Source: UBA11098 sp041671525
GTDB taxonomy: Bacteria > Patescibacteriota > Minisyncoccia > Moranbacterales > UBA2206
Length of the DNA stretch: 44,976 nt
Assembly: GCA_041671525.1 (NCBI GenBank)
Contig: JBAZBJ010000012.1
Location: 1 to 44,976 of the forward strand
Direction: 5' to 3'
The notes under the pieces were generated by a model. It did no database searches and was not told where the DNA came from. It saw only the letters and a program-made list of their open reading frames with translations. The position numbers and the translations under genes are program-made. Shown one piece after another: positions 1 through 6,821 of the stretch (its first letter is position 1; every line of letters starts with the position of its first letter).

Positions 1-204
1 TTTCTCATTGTGGAGAACCTTGCAGATGTAGCCCAGTGAGGGGGTGTTGTTCTCTGGCTTGATCAGATCATTGGCTGAGGTCAGCCTTTTGGTCAGTGCC
101 TTGATTGATGCTGGAGAGTATATCTGCAGCAATTCTTTCCCTGTCAGCCTGACTAATTCTATTGCCTGATCTCCTGTGGTCACCAGTTGTTTGTCCTTGT
201 CCAT
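1..204 (-). CDS. Unknown small protein, 5' part (runs off left edge)
   Basis: An ATG at 204-202 opens a minus-strand frame of 68 codons, MDKDKQLVTTGDQAIELVRL onward, that is still open at base 1. It ends on a complete codon. If the window is circular it continues in frame into the partial frame at 44875-44976, giving a 101-residue protein that ends ELIHIIEKYKQYT. It overlaps the 3' end of the replication gene by 137 bases in another frame, so a later start (GTG at 183 or TTG at 132) is possible. I do not recognise the family; the product looks soluble, helical and charged. The frame is clearly seen; that it is a gene is inferred from its length, the protein-like composition and the fit between the two ends. 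Confidence 0.5.
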   Translation of the reverse strand, partial: MDKDKQLVTTGDQAIELVRLTGKELLQIYSPASIKALTKRLTSANDLIKPENNTPSLGYICKVLHNEK

Positions 205-898
205 GTTTGTTGTCTTTGAGTGGGAAAAAGCCTTTCCATCCATTTGCAATGGATTGTTCTATGATCTGGAGTGCTGTCAGTTCATCCTGATCAGCCAGTT
301 CTCCAAGGTGCTTGAGTGCTGCCTGTTCAGTCATGGCAGTTTTGAAAGTGAATTTGTGCTGCTTGGTCTTGTAATCTTTCCAAGCCTGCCAGACTTTCTT
401 GAATGTGTCAGAGTCAAAGGGATAGATCAAAGTGTTTTCTTTCTCTTTTTCTCTTTCTTTACCTTTACCTCTACCATTACCATTACCATTACCATTACCA
501 GTGGGGCTTTCAAGCCCCTCCATAGCCCCTTGAATAAAAGTTTCAACATCTTGAATGTCAAACTTGTGGGCATAAAGTTCAAATTTATCCAGAATTCCCT
601 TGTGGGCATTGTTGGCTGGATTGAGGGGCAAGTTTTTCTGGTGCTTGAGAAAGTTCCTGAGGTATATTGTGTCCCCATCCCTTGACCATAATATGCTCCT
701 ACTAAGCCCCTCCATAGCCCCTTTGATTGTGTCTGCACTGGAACTCAAGTCTGAGGCAATCCTCTTGAGATTAATTTCCTTGAAACCAGCATGATCACAG
801 GTGTCACAGAGGTACATAAATAGCAGCATCTGGAGTTGGCTCAGGTTGGAAAACCAAGCATCATTCCATTTATCTGTAGATGTGTATCTATAAGCCAT
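68..898 (-). CDS. Phage replisome organiser / replication initiation-like protein
   Basis: 276 residues. Residues 1-115 look like the winged-helix N-terminal domain of phage replisome organisers. A low-complexity linker follows at about 134-156: glycine-asparagine repeats, then a Lys/Glu run. The C-terminal segment (about 160-225) contains IIEQSIANGWKGFFPL, a pattern seen at the C-terminus of DnaD-like and phage replication proteins, where it contributes to loading the host helicase on DNA. The start ATG overlaps the end of the HNH gene by 11 bases. The gene contains direct and inverted GGGGCTT-type repeats that could be origin iterons, as in the lambda O gene. No helicase or helicase loader was recognised in the window, so host DnaB recruitment is inferred. 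Confidence 0.7.
   Translation of the reverse strand: MAYRYTSTDKWNDAWFSNLSQLQMLLFMYLCDTCDHAGFKEINLKRIASDLSSSADTIKGAMEGLSRSILWSRDGDTIYLRNFLKHQKNLPLNPANNAHKGILDKFELYAHKFDIQDVETFIQGAMEGLESPTGNGNGNGNGRGKGKEREKEKENTLIYPFDSDTFKKVWQAWKDYKTKQHKFTFKTAMTEQAALKHLGELADQDELTALQIIEQSIANGWKGFFPLKDNKHGQGQTTGDHRRSGNRISQADRERIAADILSSINQGTDQKADLSQ
472..500. repeat. Six-base tandem repeat in the replication gene linker
   Basis: About five copies of TACCAT in tandem on the plus strand, read on the minus strand as alternating Gly-Asn codons (residues about 134-142). Since the unit is six bases, slippage would change linker length without shifting frame. Confidence 0.85.
503..531. repeat. Inverted repeat and first copy of 20-bp iteron-like repeat
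   Basis: GGGGCTT (503-509) and AAGCCCC (512-518) form a perfect dyad with a two-base spacer. The right arm begins a 20-bp unit AAGCCCCTCCATAGCCCCTT (512-531), repeated exactly at 704-723. On the minus strand each unit holds two AGGGGCT motifs 11 bp apart, about one helical turn. Placement inside a replication initiator gene suggests an origin; this is inference. Confidence 0.55.
704..723. repeat. Second copy of 20-bp iteron-like repeat
   Basis: Identical to 512-531 and 192 bp away, in the same reading frame, so both copies encode the peptide GAMEGL. The identity at DNA level, with an 11-bp internal period, is more than the repeated peptide requires. Confidence 0.6.
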
Positions 899-1247
899 TA
901 TCTTTATGATTTAGTGTTTCAAAATAAAACTGGAATTTGAAACTATCATTTGTGACCTTTAATAATCCAAAATGATGTGCAACTCTATAGTGGTATTGCT
1001 TGAATAGATTTGGCACCAATAGCATAATTGCAACCTCAAACTCCTCAAGAGTTAAATCAGATTTGAAAGAATTGCACAACTTGCAGGATGGATTAAAATT
1101 AGCAATAGCATCACTCCCCCCTTTGGATTTGGGCAGGATATGATCAGGGTGCATCTCATCAATAGTTATTATATTGCCACAATAGGCACAATGCCCATCA
1201 TATTTGTCATGGATGGCTTTTCTCTTTTTATTTGAAACAGTTCCCAT
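888..1247 (-). CDS. HNH endonuclease
   Basis: 119 residues from the ATG at 1247, which lies just after the stop of the glycosyltransferase gene; a longer frame to 1358 would overlap that gene. Zinc-ribbon HNH layout: HCAYCG (19-24), a PDH (34-36) holding the presumed catalytic His, and PSCKLCN (53-59) giving the second Cys pair. HNH proteins of this type cut DNA and in phages are often free-standing homing enzymes or packaging accessories. It resembles the HNH gene at 44224-44661, and both lie beside GT9-containing genes. Target and role are unknown. Confidence 0.85.
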   Translation of the reverse strand: MGTVSNKKRKAIHDKYDGHCAYCGNIITIDEMHPDHILPKSKGGSDAIANFNPSCKLCNSFKSDLTLEEFEVAIMLLVPNLFKQYHYRVAHHFGLLKVTNDSFKFQFYFETLNHKDNGL

Positions 1248-1251
1248 GGTA

Positions 1252-2322
1252 TTAGGGTTTGTAGTTCTTGAGTTCCCCCAGCAGTTGCTCTTGGAATTTC
1301 TCTCCTGATTGGCACTTTGCTGTGTCCTCTCCCTCTGTCCAGTTGGGGCAGTGGTCATCCTTGGTCAGTTGATGCTTGAAACAAGGCTGAAAGGGACACT
1401 CTGAGGCAACATTGAATGATCTGGTGTACTTATACCCTTTTGATCTGCTGTGGGCTGTGATGGCACCAAATGCAGCCAGACAGGGCATTTTTAATCCCTC
1501 TCTCATGTGGAGGGCTCCAGTGTCTGTGCAGACCACCATCTTGAATGACTGCAGCATCAGCATATAGTCCTCAAGGGAGCCCTTGGGAATCACCTTAATC
1601 TTGACTTTGTGGGCAAACTTCCTGTCTGCAGGAGAGAGGTCATGCTCCATCACACAGAGTTTCTCCCCCCTGTAGAACTCCCTGACAGGGATATAGAAAT
1701 CCTCCAGAGAGGATGACCTGATCTGGCAGGATGCTCTGTGAGAGATCAGGATGTGGTCACTCAGGTCATACTTGCTGACCCTCCTGATCAACTGAGGTCT
1801 GTCCAGCCCTTTGGGGGTCTGCATTCCCAGCCTCTCAAACATGGCATCAAACCAGTTTCCATCCATGGCATCTATGGCTGCATACTCCAGCCTGAGCCTT
1901 GCCCATTGACCATACTTGGTCAGCCTGTTGGCTGGGCTGAAATCTGTGCAGATGGGCTCATAGATGTCCTTGACCCTGATGTTCTGATTGGTGAACCACT
2001 GCAGCAGCATCTTGTGCTGGGGATAGCAGTGGACTGTCAGGTTCCTGTCCTTGAAATGCTCTGCCACTGCAGAGAATGCCAGCACATCACCAATACCTCC
2101 ACCCAGATGGGTGAACAGCACAGGGGCTCTGGGGTTGGCTTTGTAGTCCTTGAACACCACATTGATGTCATGGAGGGTGAATGTTTTCATGTCCATCCAC
2201 TGCTTTCTCTCCTCTGCTGAGGGAGGGAGTGGAATGACTGACACACATCCTGCAGGATAGAGCATACTGACTGCCCCTCTGATCTTGCCTGCCTTTTGAA
2301 ATATCGCTACTGGTAGAATCAT
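1252..2322 (-). CDS. GT9-like (heptosyltransferase-type) glycosyltransferase
   Basis: 356 residues. HLGGGIGDVLA (72-82) matches the N-terminal loop of GT9 / ADP-heptose transferases, and CTDTGALHM (265-273) matches their C-terminal donor-site motif. Cysteines near 309, 314, 325 and 337 resemble the Cys cluster of some GT9 relatives. The start at 2322 overlaps the upstream stop as ATGA; MKTFTLHD at 2190 is an alternative and keeps both motifs. The family transfers sugars from nucleotide-activated donors. Acceptor here is unknown: host surface glycan, virion or DNA are all possible. Its neighbours are DNA-processing genes rather than structural ones. A related domain sits in the gene at 42936-44264. 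Confidence 0.8.
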   Translation of the reverse strand: MILPVAIFQKAGKIRGAVSMLYPAGCVSVIPLPPSAEERKQWMDMKTFTLHDINVVFKDYKANPRAPVLFTHLGGGIGDVLAFSAVAEHFKDRNLTVHCYPQHKMLLQWFTNQNIRVKDIYEPICTDFSPANRLTKYGQWARLRLEYAAIDAMDGNWFDAMFERLGMQTPKGLDRPQLIRRVSKYDLSDHILISHRASCQIRSSSLEDFYIPVREFYRGEKLCVMEHDLSPADRKFAHKVKIKVIPKGSLEDYMLMLQSFKMVVCTDTGALHMREGLKMPCLAAFGAITAHSRSKGYKYTRSFNVASECPFQPCFKHQLTKDDHCPNWTEGEDTAKCQSGEKFQEQLLGELKNYKP

Positions 2323-2843
2323 AGTCTGTCCATGAATTTGTGAAAATCTGCCTCAATGTTTTCAATAATGTTCTGCATGATCTCCCCCTCATAGAATGCT
2401 CCAATCACCTCCTCATATATCCATGGGAGTTGGTTCTTGACATACTCATGGAACCTTTTCTCACTCATGTTGCCAAAGGCTATTGATTGGTACTCAATCA
2501 GGGTGGTGCCATCATTGAATTTGTAGATGATGTTGTACTGACCCTTGAGGTGCTTGAGCCACTGGTAGAACCTGTCCTTGGGCACTGCCTTTCTGAACTT
2601 GGGGGGCAGAAAATCCCAGATGTAGCCCAGCAGTGCCATGTAGTTCTTGTGGAATGACAAATCTCTCTTGGTGATCTCTTGAAATGACACCACCTCCCCA
2701 TTCCTGAGTTGGTCTGCCAGATCATCTGCAGCCTGATTGGCAGGGAGGAATCCCCCCCCTGCCCATTTCAGGTCTATGACCCTATTCAACTGGCTGTCCT
2801 TCATTGGTGTCAGGGGCTGGCTGTTCAGTTGGCTGATCAGCAC
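2319..2843 (-). CDS. DUF1367-like phage protein
   Basis: 174 residues from 2843, or 161 from MKDSQLN at 2804; the longer form overlaps the nuclease gene by 62 bases. The core FHKNYMALLGYIWDFLP, then an aromatic-rich stretch, YQSIAFGNMSEKRFHEYV and a C-terminal WIYEEVIG follow the pattern I associate with DUF1367, which is often found near phage recombination genes. Function of that family is not established. Here it lies between the RecB-like nuclease and the glycosyltransferase, with coding overlaps on both sides, so one transcript is likely. Confidence 0.5.
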   Translation of the reverse strand: MLISQLNSQPLTPMKDSQLNRVIDLKWAGGGFLPANQAADDLADQLRNGEVVSFQEITKRDLSFHKNYMALLGYIWDFLPPKFRKAVPKDRFYQWLKHLKGQYNIIYKFNDGTTLIEYQSIAFGNMSEKRFHEYVKNQLPWIYEEVIGAFYEGEIMQNIIENIEADFHKFMDRL

Positions 2844-3600
2844 TGAGTTTGTAGGTCACAGGATATTCAACAAGGAATGGCTTGTAGTTGGGATTCTGCC
2901 TCTCCCAGATAGCCTGTAGGTGCAGAAAGTCCTCCCAGTTCTTGTCCAAGTCCTCAACAGGGATGAGTTTCCAACCCTCCCCTTGGATTGATTTGCCTGT
3001 TTTGTCCCTGCCCTTGGTCAGGGCATCAAGGTGCAGGATGCCTGCACATTCAATGGGCTCCTTTGGAAAGAACTCATTCCAGAGTTTCACATAGGATGCC
3101 AACTGGATGCTGGCTGTGTCATACACTGAGCCACTCTTGTGGTCAATAATCCACCTCTTGCCACCCAGCACACATACAAGGTCTAACTGGGAGCCAAATC
3201 TGAGGATGTCACTGACCAGCACTTTCTCCACAGCAATGATCTGTGGCTTGAATTCTGTGTAGAAGTCCATGAATCTGGAGATTTTGACCCACTCAGTCCT
3301 TGAGTAGTATGCACCTGTTTCCATGGTGCCAAACCTGACCTCCTGACCCTCCAACAGCATCTGAATTGCCTCATGGACTCTGGAGCCCTCTTTCATGGCT
3401 TTCTCAGCAATCACATCAGCATTGAATCCATTTGCCTTGAGCCAGTTTTCATACTGCTTGCCTTTGGAAAGTACTGATAATATGGTAGTTATGCCTGGGT
3501 ACCAGTGTTCATTGTCCCTTGTGTAATACCTTGAGTCAATGAATTTCACTTGCTCACCAGTGGAGGTGAGTTCAAAGTTCATAAATAATTGATCTGCCAT
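2782..3600 (-). CDS. RecB/Cas4-like PD-(D/E)XK nuclease
   Basis: 272 residues from the ATG at 3600, next to the upstream stop (3602). Motifs in order: GSRVHEAI with His near 76, AVEKVLVSD (Glu about 125), GSQLDLV (Asp about 140), IIDHKSG giving D-x-K at about 153-155, and QLASY (166-170), the QxxxY motif of RecB/Cas4 nucleases. These enzymes resect DNA ends in phage recombination or packaging clean-up. The neighbouring OB-fold-like gene suggests an exonuclease plus ssDNA-binding partnership, but no canonical annealase (RecT, Redbeta, Erf) was recognised. Confidence 0.85.
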   Translation of the reverse strand: MADQLFMNFELTSTGEQVKFIDSRYYTRDNEHWYPGITTILSVLSKGKQYENWLKANGFNADVIAEKAMKEGSRVHEAIQMLLEGQEVRFGTMETGAYYSRTEWVKISRFMDFYTEFKPQIIAVEKVLVSDILRFGSQLDLVCVLGGKRWIIDHKSGSVYDTASIQLASYVKLWNEFFPKEPIECAGILHLDALTKGRDKTGKSIQGEGWKLIPVEDLDKNWEDFLHLQAIWERQNPNYKPFLVEYPVTYKLSADQPTEQPAPDTNEGQPVE

Positions 3601-3601
3601 G

Positions 3602-3982
3602 TCACTTGCCCTCCCTGATGTAGTTTTCATAAAACTTGGCAACAGTGACAATATCTCCACTCTTGGTGGGGGTGTTGCCAGATGTTTTCACTGCCTCCTG
3701 TAGGGCAACAATTCTGATCTGCTGGTCAACTGACAGGCTGGGTCTGGAGGGGAATCCCCCCTTTTTCTGGTTGTCTTTCTTGGTGAACCATGAGAATGAC
3801 TTGTACTGGTCATTGTACTTTTCCTCCACCTCAAGGGATTCATCAATCTGGGGCTCTGTGTCAGAGAATATGCTGCCATATTTCTCCTCCCCATTCTCAT
3901 CTGCCACCTTGGCTTTCCAGTACTTGGTGCCCTTGCTGCTCACCTTTTCCTCTGGCTTTGATAAAATAGTAATCTTGCTCAT
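3602..3982 (-). CDS. Putative OB-fold single-stranded DNA-binding-like protein
   Basis: 126 residues. The N-terminal half (MSKITILSKPEEKVSSKGTK then YWKAKVADENG) resembles the first strands of an OB fold, with aromatic residues (YKSFSWF) in the middle. A Gly/Pro/Ser-rich joint follows, then a short helical C-terminus ending KFYENYIREGK. Position between a RecB-like nuclease and an unknown early gene fits a recombination or replication ssDNA-binding role. It overlaps the next gene upstream by four bases. The assignment rests on pattern and context only. Confidence 0.4.
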   Translation of the reverse strand: MSKITILSKPEEKVSSKGTKYWKAKVADENGEEKYGSIFSDTEPQIDESLEVEEKYNDQYKSFSWFTKKDNQKKGGFPSRPSLSVDQQIRIVALQEAVKTSGNTPTKSGDIVTVAKFYENYIREGK

Positions 3983-4440
3983 GGCTCCTGAGTTTGATGT
4001 TCCTGATCTTGCTGTTCAATGATCTGCTGATCTGCCTGCTGCTTGTCCTTTAACATCTGGGCAAATTCCTCTGGGTGGGTGGCTTTCCACTCAGCCCATT
4101 CATCAGTGATCTTTTTGATTGGCTCCAGCATGGTTTCCACCATCTGTTCTGTGGTAGGTTCAAGTGGTGGCTTTGTATAGCCCACTGTGGTTGGAATCAG
4201 CCTTGCCATCTTGATCAAGGCTGGGGATAGTTCTGTAGGCACCCAGTGACCCAGCAAAGCAGTTGCCTGCCTGTTGAGTTTGGGGTCTTGGATGAACAAG
4301 ATCAAAGCATTGCCATGGCTCTGTGCAGTCAGCAGCAGATCATGCACCATTGCAGTGTACTTGCCCTCCATTTGCTTGAGAGTCACCCTTGACTTGAATA
4401 ATTCAAGAGCCTCTCCTGTTGTCAGTAGTTGTAGTAACAT
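3979..4440 (-). CDS. Unknown early protein with charged helical C-terminus
   Basis: 153 residues, family not recognised. The N-terminal two thirds is mixed helix/strand with the conserved-looking stretch LLGHWVPTELSPALIKMARL. The last 40 residues are Gln/Glu/Lys-rich and likely coiled coil or disordered. Its stop overlaps the start of the OB-fold-like gene, and its ATG lies three bases after the HTH gene stop, so it is in the same leftward operon. It may work with the nuclease and OB-fold protein. Confidence 0.6.
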   Translation of the reverse strand: MLLQLLTTGEALELFKSRVTLKQMEGKYTAMVHDLLLTAQSHGNALILFIQDPKLNRQATALLGHWVPTELSPALIKMARLIPTTVGYTKPPLEPTTEQMVETMLEPIKKITDEWAEWKATHPEEFAQMLKDKQQADQQIIEQQDQEHQTQEP

Positions 4441-4443
4441 CTT

Positions 4444-4674
4444 TTAATTAGTTTGTTGATTTATGAATTCCCCATCCAGCATTTGGTCAGGGGTGAGATT
4501 CAGTTCAGCCTGCAGAATCTGCAGGACAGTGAATGAGGTGAGGGGGTTGTTGTCCTTGTTATCCCTCAGCCAGTTGTTGACAGTGGTCTTGGTGACCCCC
4601 ATGGACACAGCAATCTGGTGCCCCACATCCTTTCTGCCATTGATTCTTTCAATAATTTCCTTTTTCAGTTTCAT
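4444..4674 (-). CDS. Small helix-turn-helix regulator
   Basis: 76 residues from MKLKKEI at 4674. The frame extends up to 4755, but a promoter-like TACATTTGC lies at 4702-4694 inside that extension, so the shorter start is preferred. VGHQIAVSMGVTKTTVNNWL (about 17-36) is a helix-turn-helix. First gene of the leftward early operon, beside the divergent promoter region, which suits a regulator of one or both directions. It is not clearly a CI or Cro homologue. Confidence 0.65.
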   Translation of the reverse strand: MKLKKEIIERINGRKDVGHQIAVSMGVTKTTVNNWLRDNKDNNPLTSFTVLQILQAELNLTPDQMLDGEFINQQTN

Positions 4675-4693
4675 GGTGTTCAGTGTTGTTTTT

Positions 4694-4702
4694 GCAAATG
4701 TA
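4694..4702 (-). promoter_or_regulatory. Bacteroidetes-type -7 box for the leftward early operon
   Basis: TACATTTGC on the minus strand matches TAnnTTTGY, 20 bases upstream of the ATG at 4674. No TTTG -33 element is visible at 19-21 bases upstream, so only half of the consensus is present. Confidence 0.45.
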
Positions 4703-5150
4703 GGGACAAAGCAAGGGGAATCTTTCTGAATAAAAAAATACTTTTCAACATTCATTTCTTATTTAGAATGAAAATATATTTAGGGTCTATGTCGGGAATA
4801 TCATTTTTGATATTATCTTTGCCTCATGTTCTTTTGGTTGCTGGCTGCTCTTTCCTCTGCCCCCTTGATTATCAGGTGGTTATGTTCCTGAGCCCTGTTC
4901 CTTGAAATTCTGATGAAAGTTTTGATGCCCATGTGGAGGATGGCAACTCAGCCCACAAGGTCAACAATCAAAACCCCTGACCAAAAAGATCAGCCCAGCA
5001 GGGGGCAGACTCCAAAAGAGGCAGAGAGGAGTTGATCAAGACACAAGCCCAGAGCACATTCTGAGAGGTTTTCCTCTCTGGATGGGGCAGGAATCAAAAC
5101 CAATCTGGGCACAATTTATCAACAAAGTTATTCACATAATTTTCAACACC
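4703..5150. other. Divergent intergenic region
   Basis: No convincing gene. It contains a rightward -7 box (4814-4822), a tight hairpin GAGAGG-TTTT-CCTCTC at about 5066-5081, and a 40-codon plus frame 4913-5035 (MKVLMPMWRMATQP..., very basic) that I cannot support as a gene. GGAG (4935) and CTCC (about 5009) bracket two further hairpins; this vaguely recalls the structured elements at 5463 and 6430, but the conserved loop sequences are missing. Confidence 0.5.
4814..4822 (+). promoter_or_regulatory. Bacteroidetes-type -7 box for the rightward block
   Basis: TATCTTTGC matches TAnnTTTGY. A TATG (4788-4791) sits 22 bases upstream, one mismatch from TTTG and slightly too far. It is the only such box seen ahead of the plus-strand genes. 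Confidence 0.4.
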
Positions 5151-5459
5151 ATGACAGCACAACAGTTTTTCAGCACCTACAGCATTGACCAGATCAGGTC
5201 TGCTTTCATTGTTTACATCTCCAACCAGAGGAAATGTGACAAGTACAGTGTGGGATATTTCCTGCACATGATTGACCACTACAAGTACATGAGTTGCTCC
5301 CAGTTCCCTGAGGATTTCAAGAGGGCTGATCTGGTTGCCAAACTCAAAGAGGAGGCTCAACTGGAAAAGAATCTCAGAATCTGCATCTGTTCTGACTACA
5401 TGACCAAACAGTTGCTTGAATTGGTGGAGGATGCACTGGTGGAGGGTTCCTTGAGATAA
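5151..5459 (+). CDS. Unknown protein at the head of the rightward block
   Basis: 102 residues from MTAQQFF at 5151; the frame also has an ATG at 5082, but the 24 extra residues look less protein-like and that start lies just past a hairpin. Family unknown. The product is soluble, helical and Cys/Tyr-rich (QRKCDKYSVGYFLHMIDHYK). First gene of the only plus-strand block and followed by a structured intergenic element. Confidence 0.6.
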   Translation: MTAQQFFSTYSIDQIRSAFIVYISNQRKCDKYSVGYFLHMIDHYKYMSCSQFPEDFKRADLVAKLKEEAQLEKNLRICICSDYMTKQLLELVEDALVEGSLR

Positions 5460-5462
5460 AAA

Positions 5463-5522
5463 GGAGAGGTTCAAAGTCCTCAAGACAGTGATGACAGCCC
5501 TGATGGGCTGGAAACTGACTCC
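5463..5522 (+). ncRNA. Structured intergenic element, copy 1
   Basis: Predicted three-way junction. Outer helix GGAG (5463-5466) / CTCC (5519-5522). Hairpin AGG-TTCAAAGT-CCT (5467-5480). Then CAGT (5486-5489) pairs with ACTG (5514-5517) across an internal loop GATGA / GAA, above a perfect CAGCCC-TGAT-GGGCTG stem (5495-5510). A second copy at 6430-6493 keeps the loops while stem bases change in pairs. It starts four bases after a stop codon and ends 34 bases before the next ATG. A cis-acting RNA or a processing site is the likely role. Confidence 0.6.
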
Positions 5523-5556
5523 AATTTATTATTCAATAACTTAACACTAATTTACC

Positions 5557-6426
5557 ATGAAAGATTTATTCACAAAGCAATGGATTACTGACAACTCTAT
5601 TGAGATTTGCAGTGAGTACTCAAAGGGGGTTCTGACCCTCAGATCACTACACTACCAGTTGGTAGGCAGGGGGATGACCAATGACATCCAGCACTACAAG
5701 AGGGTGGTTTCTGCCATGATTGATGCAAGGTGGGAAAACCTGATTGACTTTGACCAGTTCAGCGATCTGGACAGGGTGATGGTTGGCTCCACCAAGTGGG
5801 AGGAAACTGATGTCACTGAGGAGATTGAAAAGGCAAAAGACAGCATCCAAGCATGGATGAACTACTATGCCAAGAACAGGTGGGAGAATCAGCCCTACTA
5901 TCCTGAGATTCTGATTGAAAAGAAAGCCCTGCAGGGTGTGTTCCAGACTGTTTCCTACAGGTATGATGTTGCCATGGGTGCCTGCAAGGGATATCCCAGC
6001 CTGACATTCCTCCATGACCTTTCCCTGAGAATGAAAGAGGCAGAGGAAAAGGGCAAGACCCCCATCATCCTGTATTTTGGGGATTATGATGCCTCAGGAG
6101 AGGACATCCCCAGATCAATACAGGAGAATCTGTCCAAGTTTGGTGTGGAGGTAGAGGTGAGGAGAATTGCTTTGATGGAGGCTCAGGTGGTTGAATGGAA
6201 TCTCCCCCCAGCACCCACAAAGGAGAGTGACACCAGAGCAGCCAACTGGGATGGGCTGGGACAGGTGGAACTTGATGCTGTCAAGCCTGAGAAACTGCAG
6301 AGGCTCTGCAGTGAGGCTATTGAGAGCCTGTTTGATGATGACCTCTACACTGAACTCAAGGAGGTGCAGAAAGAGGAGAGAGAAACCTACAGGGCTGAAC
6401 TGAAAGCCTATGTGCAGACCTTATAA
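5557..6426 (+). CDS. Spo11/Top6A-like protein with Toprim domain
   Basis: 289 residues. Residues 25-75 (LTLRSLHYQLVGRG, then an Arg-rich helix and DFDQFSD) resemble the 5Y-CAP winged helix of Spo11 and topoisomerase VI subunit A; Tyr33 is in the place of the catalytic tyrosine. Residues 115-200 look like a Toprim domain: EILIEKKAL (Glu121) and YFGDYDASGEDI (Asp176, Asp178), the Glu and DxD that bind magnesium. No TopoVI-B ATPase partner was seen. Relatives in phages and mobile elements are poorly characterised; a nicking, breaking or strand-passage activity on DNA is inferred. It lies between the two structured elements. Confidence 0.75.
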   Translation: MKDLFTKQWITDNSIEICSEYSKGVLTLRSLHYQLVGRGMTNDIQHYKRVVSAMIDARWENLIDFDQFSDLDRVMVGSTKWEETDVTEEIEKAKDSIQAWMNYYAKNRWENQPYYPEILIEKKALQGVFQTVSYRYDVAMGACKGYPSLTFLHDLSLRMKEAEEKGKTPIILYFGDYDASGEDIPRSIQENLSKFGVEVEVRRIALMEAQVVEWNLPPAPTKESDTRAANWDGLGQVELDAVKPEKLQRLCSEAIESLFDDDLYTELKEVQKEERETYRAELKAYVQTL

Positions 6427-6429
6427 GAT

Positions 6430-6493
6430 GGAGGGGTTCAAAGTCCCCACAAATTGTGATGACAGCCTCCTCTGGGGGCTGTAAACAAACTCC
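6430..6493 (+). ncRNA. Structured intergenic element, copy 2
   Basis: Same architecture as 5463-5522. Outer GGAG (6430-6433) / CTCC (6490-6493); hairpin GGG-TTCAAAGT-CCC (6434-6447); TTGT (6454-6457) with ACAA (6485-6488) around internal loop GATGA / TAA; stem CAGCCTCC-TCT-GGGGGCTG. Relative to copy 1, hairpin closing pairs change A-T to G-C and the four-base helix changes from CAGT/ACTG to TTGT/ACAA, which is compensatory change. It begins three bases after the Toprim gene stop and ends seven bases before the next ATG. Confidence 0.6.
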
Positions 6494-6500
6494 AGCAAAT

Positions 6501-6821
6501 ATGAAAACAGTATCTTTTGAATTGACCATGCCAAATGTTGGCTCTTGGAATGGCAAATGGACAGGAGCCAGCAAGAAATATTTCCTCATTAAATCATTTA
6601 CTGAGGCATTCTTTACAAAGACCATTGCACCACTGTTGGATGGCAAGACCTCCAGATCATGGCATTACTCATGGGGTGATGGTTGGGGAGCAAATGTAGA
6701 ACTGCAAATTGTTGACTCAAAGGAGGGAAAAAGGAGGAGCAAGGTGTCAGCAGGATTTTGTGGGTATGAGTGGATGGTTGAAAACATCATCAGAACTGGA
6801 AAAATTAAAGATCAGGAATGA
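6501..6821 (+). CDS. Small conserved-type phage protein of unknown function
   Basis: 106 residues from MKTVSFELT at 6501; the open frame reaches back to 6456, but that part lies inside the structured element. The sequence MPNVGSWNGKWTGASKKY, an aromatic-rich centre (SWHYSWGDGWGANVEL) and the C-terminal GYEWMVENIIRTGKI recall a small protein seen in several phage and mobile-element genomes whose role I do not know. It overlaps the next gene by four bases (ATGA). Confidence 0.6.
   Translation: MKTVSFELTMPNVGSWNGKWTGASKKYFLIKSFTEAFFTKTIAPLLDGKTSRSWHYSWGDGWGANVELQIVDSKEGKRRSKVSAGFCGYEWMVENIIRTGKIKDQE

Noticed and set aside
472..500. Repeat tract as a possible CRISPR array
   Set aside because: Pure six-base tandem repeat without spacers, encoding Gly-Asn in frame.
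4618..4905. Plus-strand frame across the divergent region
   Set aside because: It is antisense to the HTH gene, crosses both promoter-like boxes and its product is a hydrophobic/Cys mixture without recognisable features.
4913..5035. 40-codon basic plus-strand frame
   Set aside because: Open and downstream of a -7 box, but no ribosome-binding site, no recognisable motif and overlap with hairpins; not enough to call a gene.
5467..5480. tRNA T-arm-like GGTTCAAAG
   Set aside because: The motif lies at the 5' side of the element with an eight-base loop, and there is no acceptor stem, anticodon arm or CCA. No tRNA gene was found in the window.
5486..5522. Hammerhead ribozyme-like core (GTGATGA - stem - GAAAC)
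   Set aside because: The order resembles a hammerhead, but the invariant first C of CUGAUGA is G in both copies, and the GAAA is TAAA in the second, so a catalytic core is not kept.
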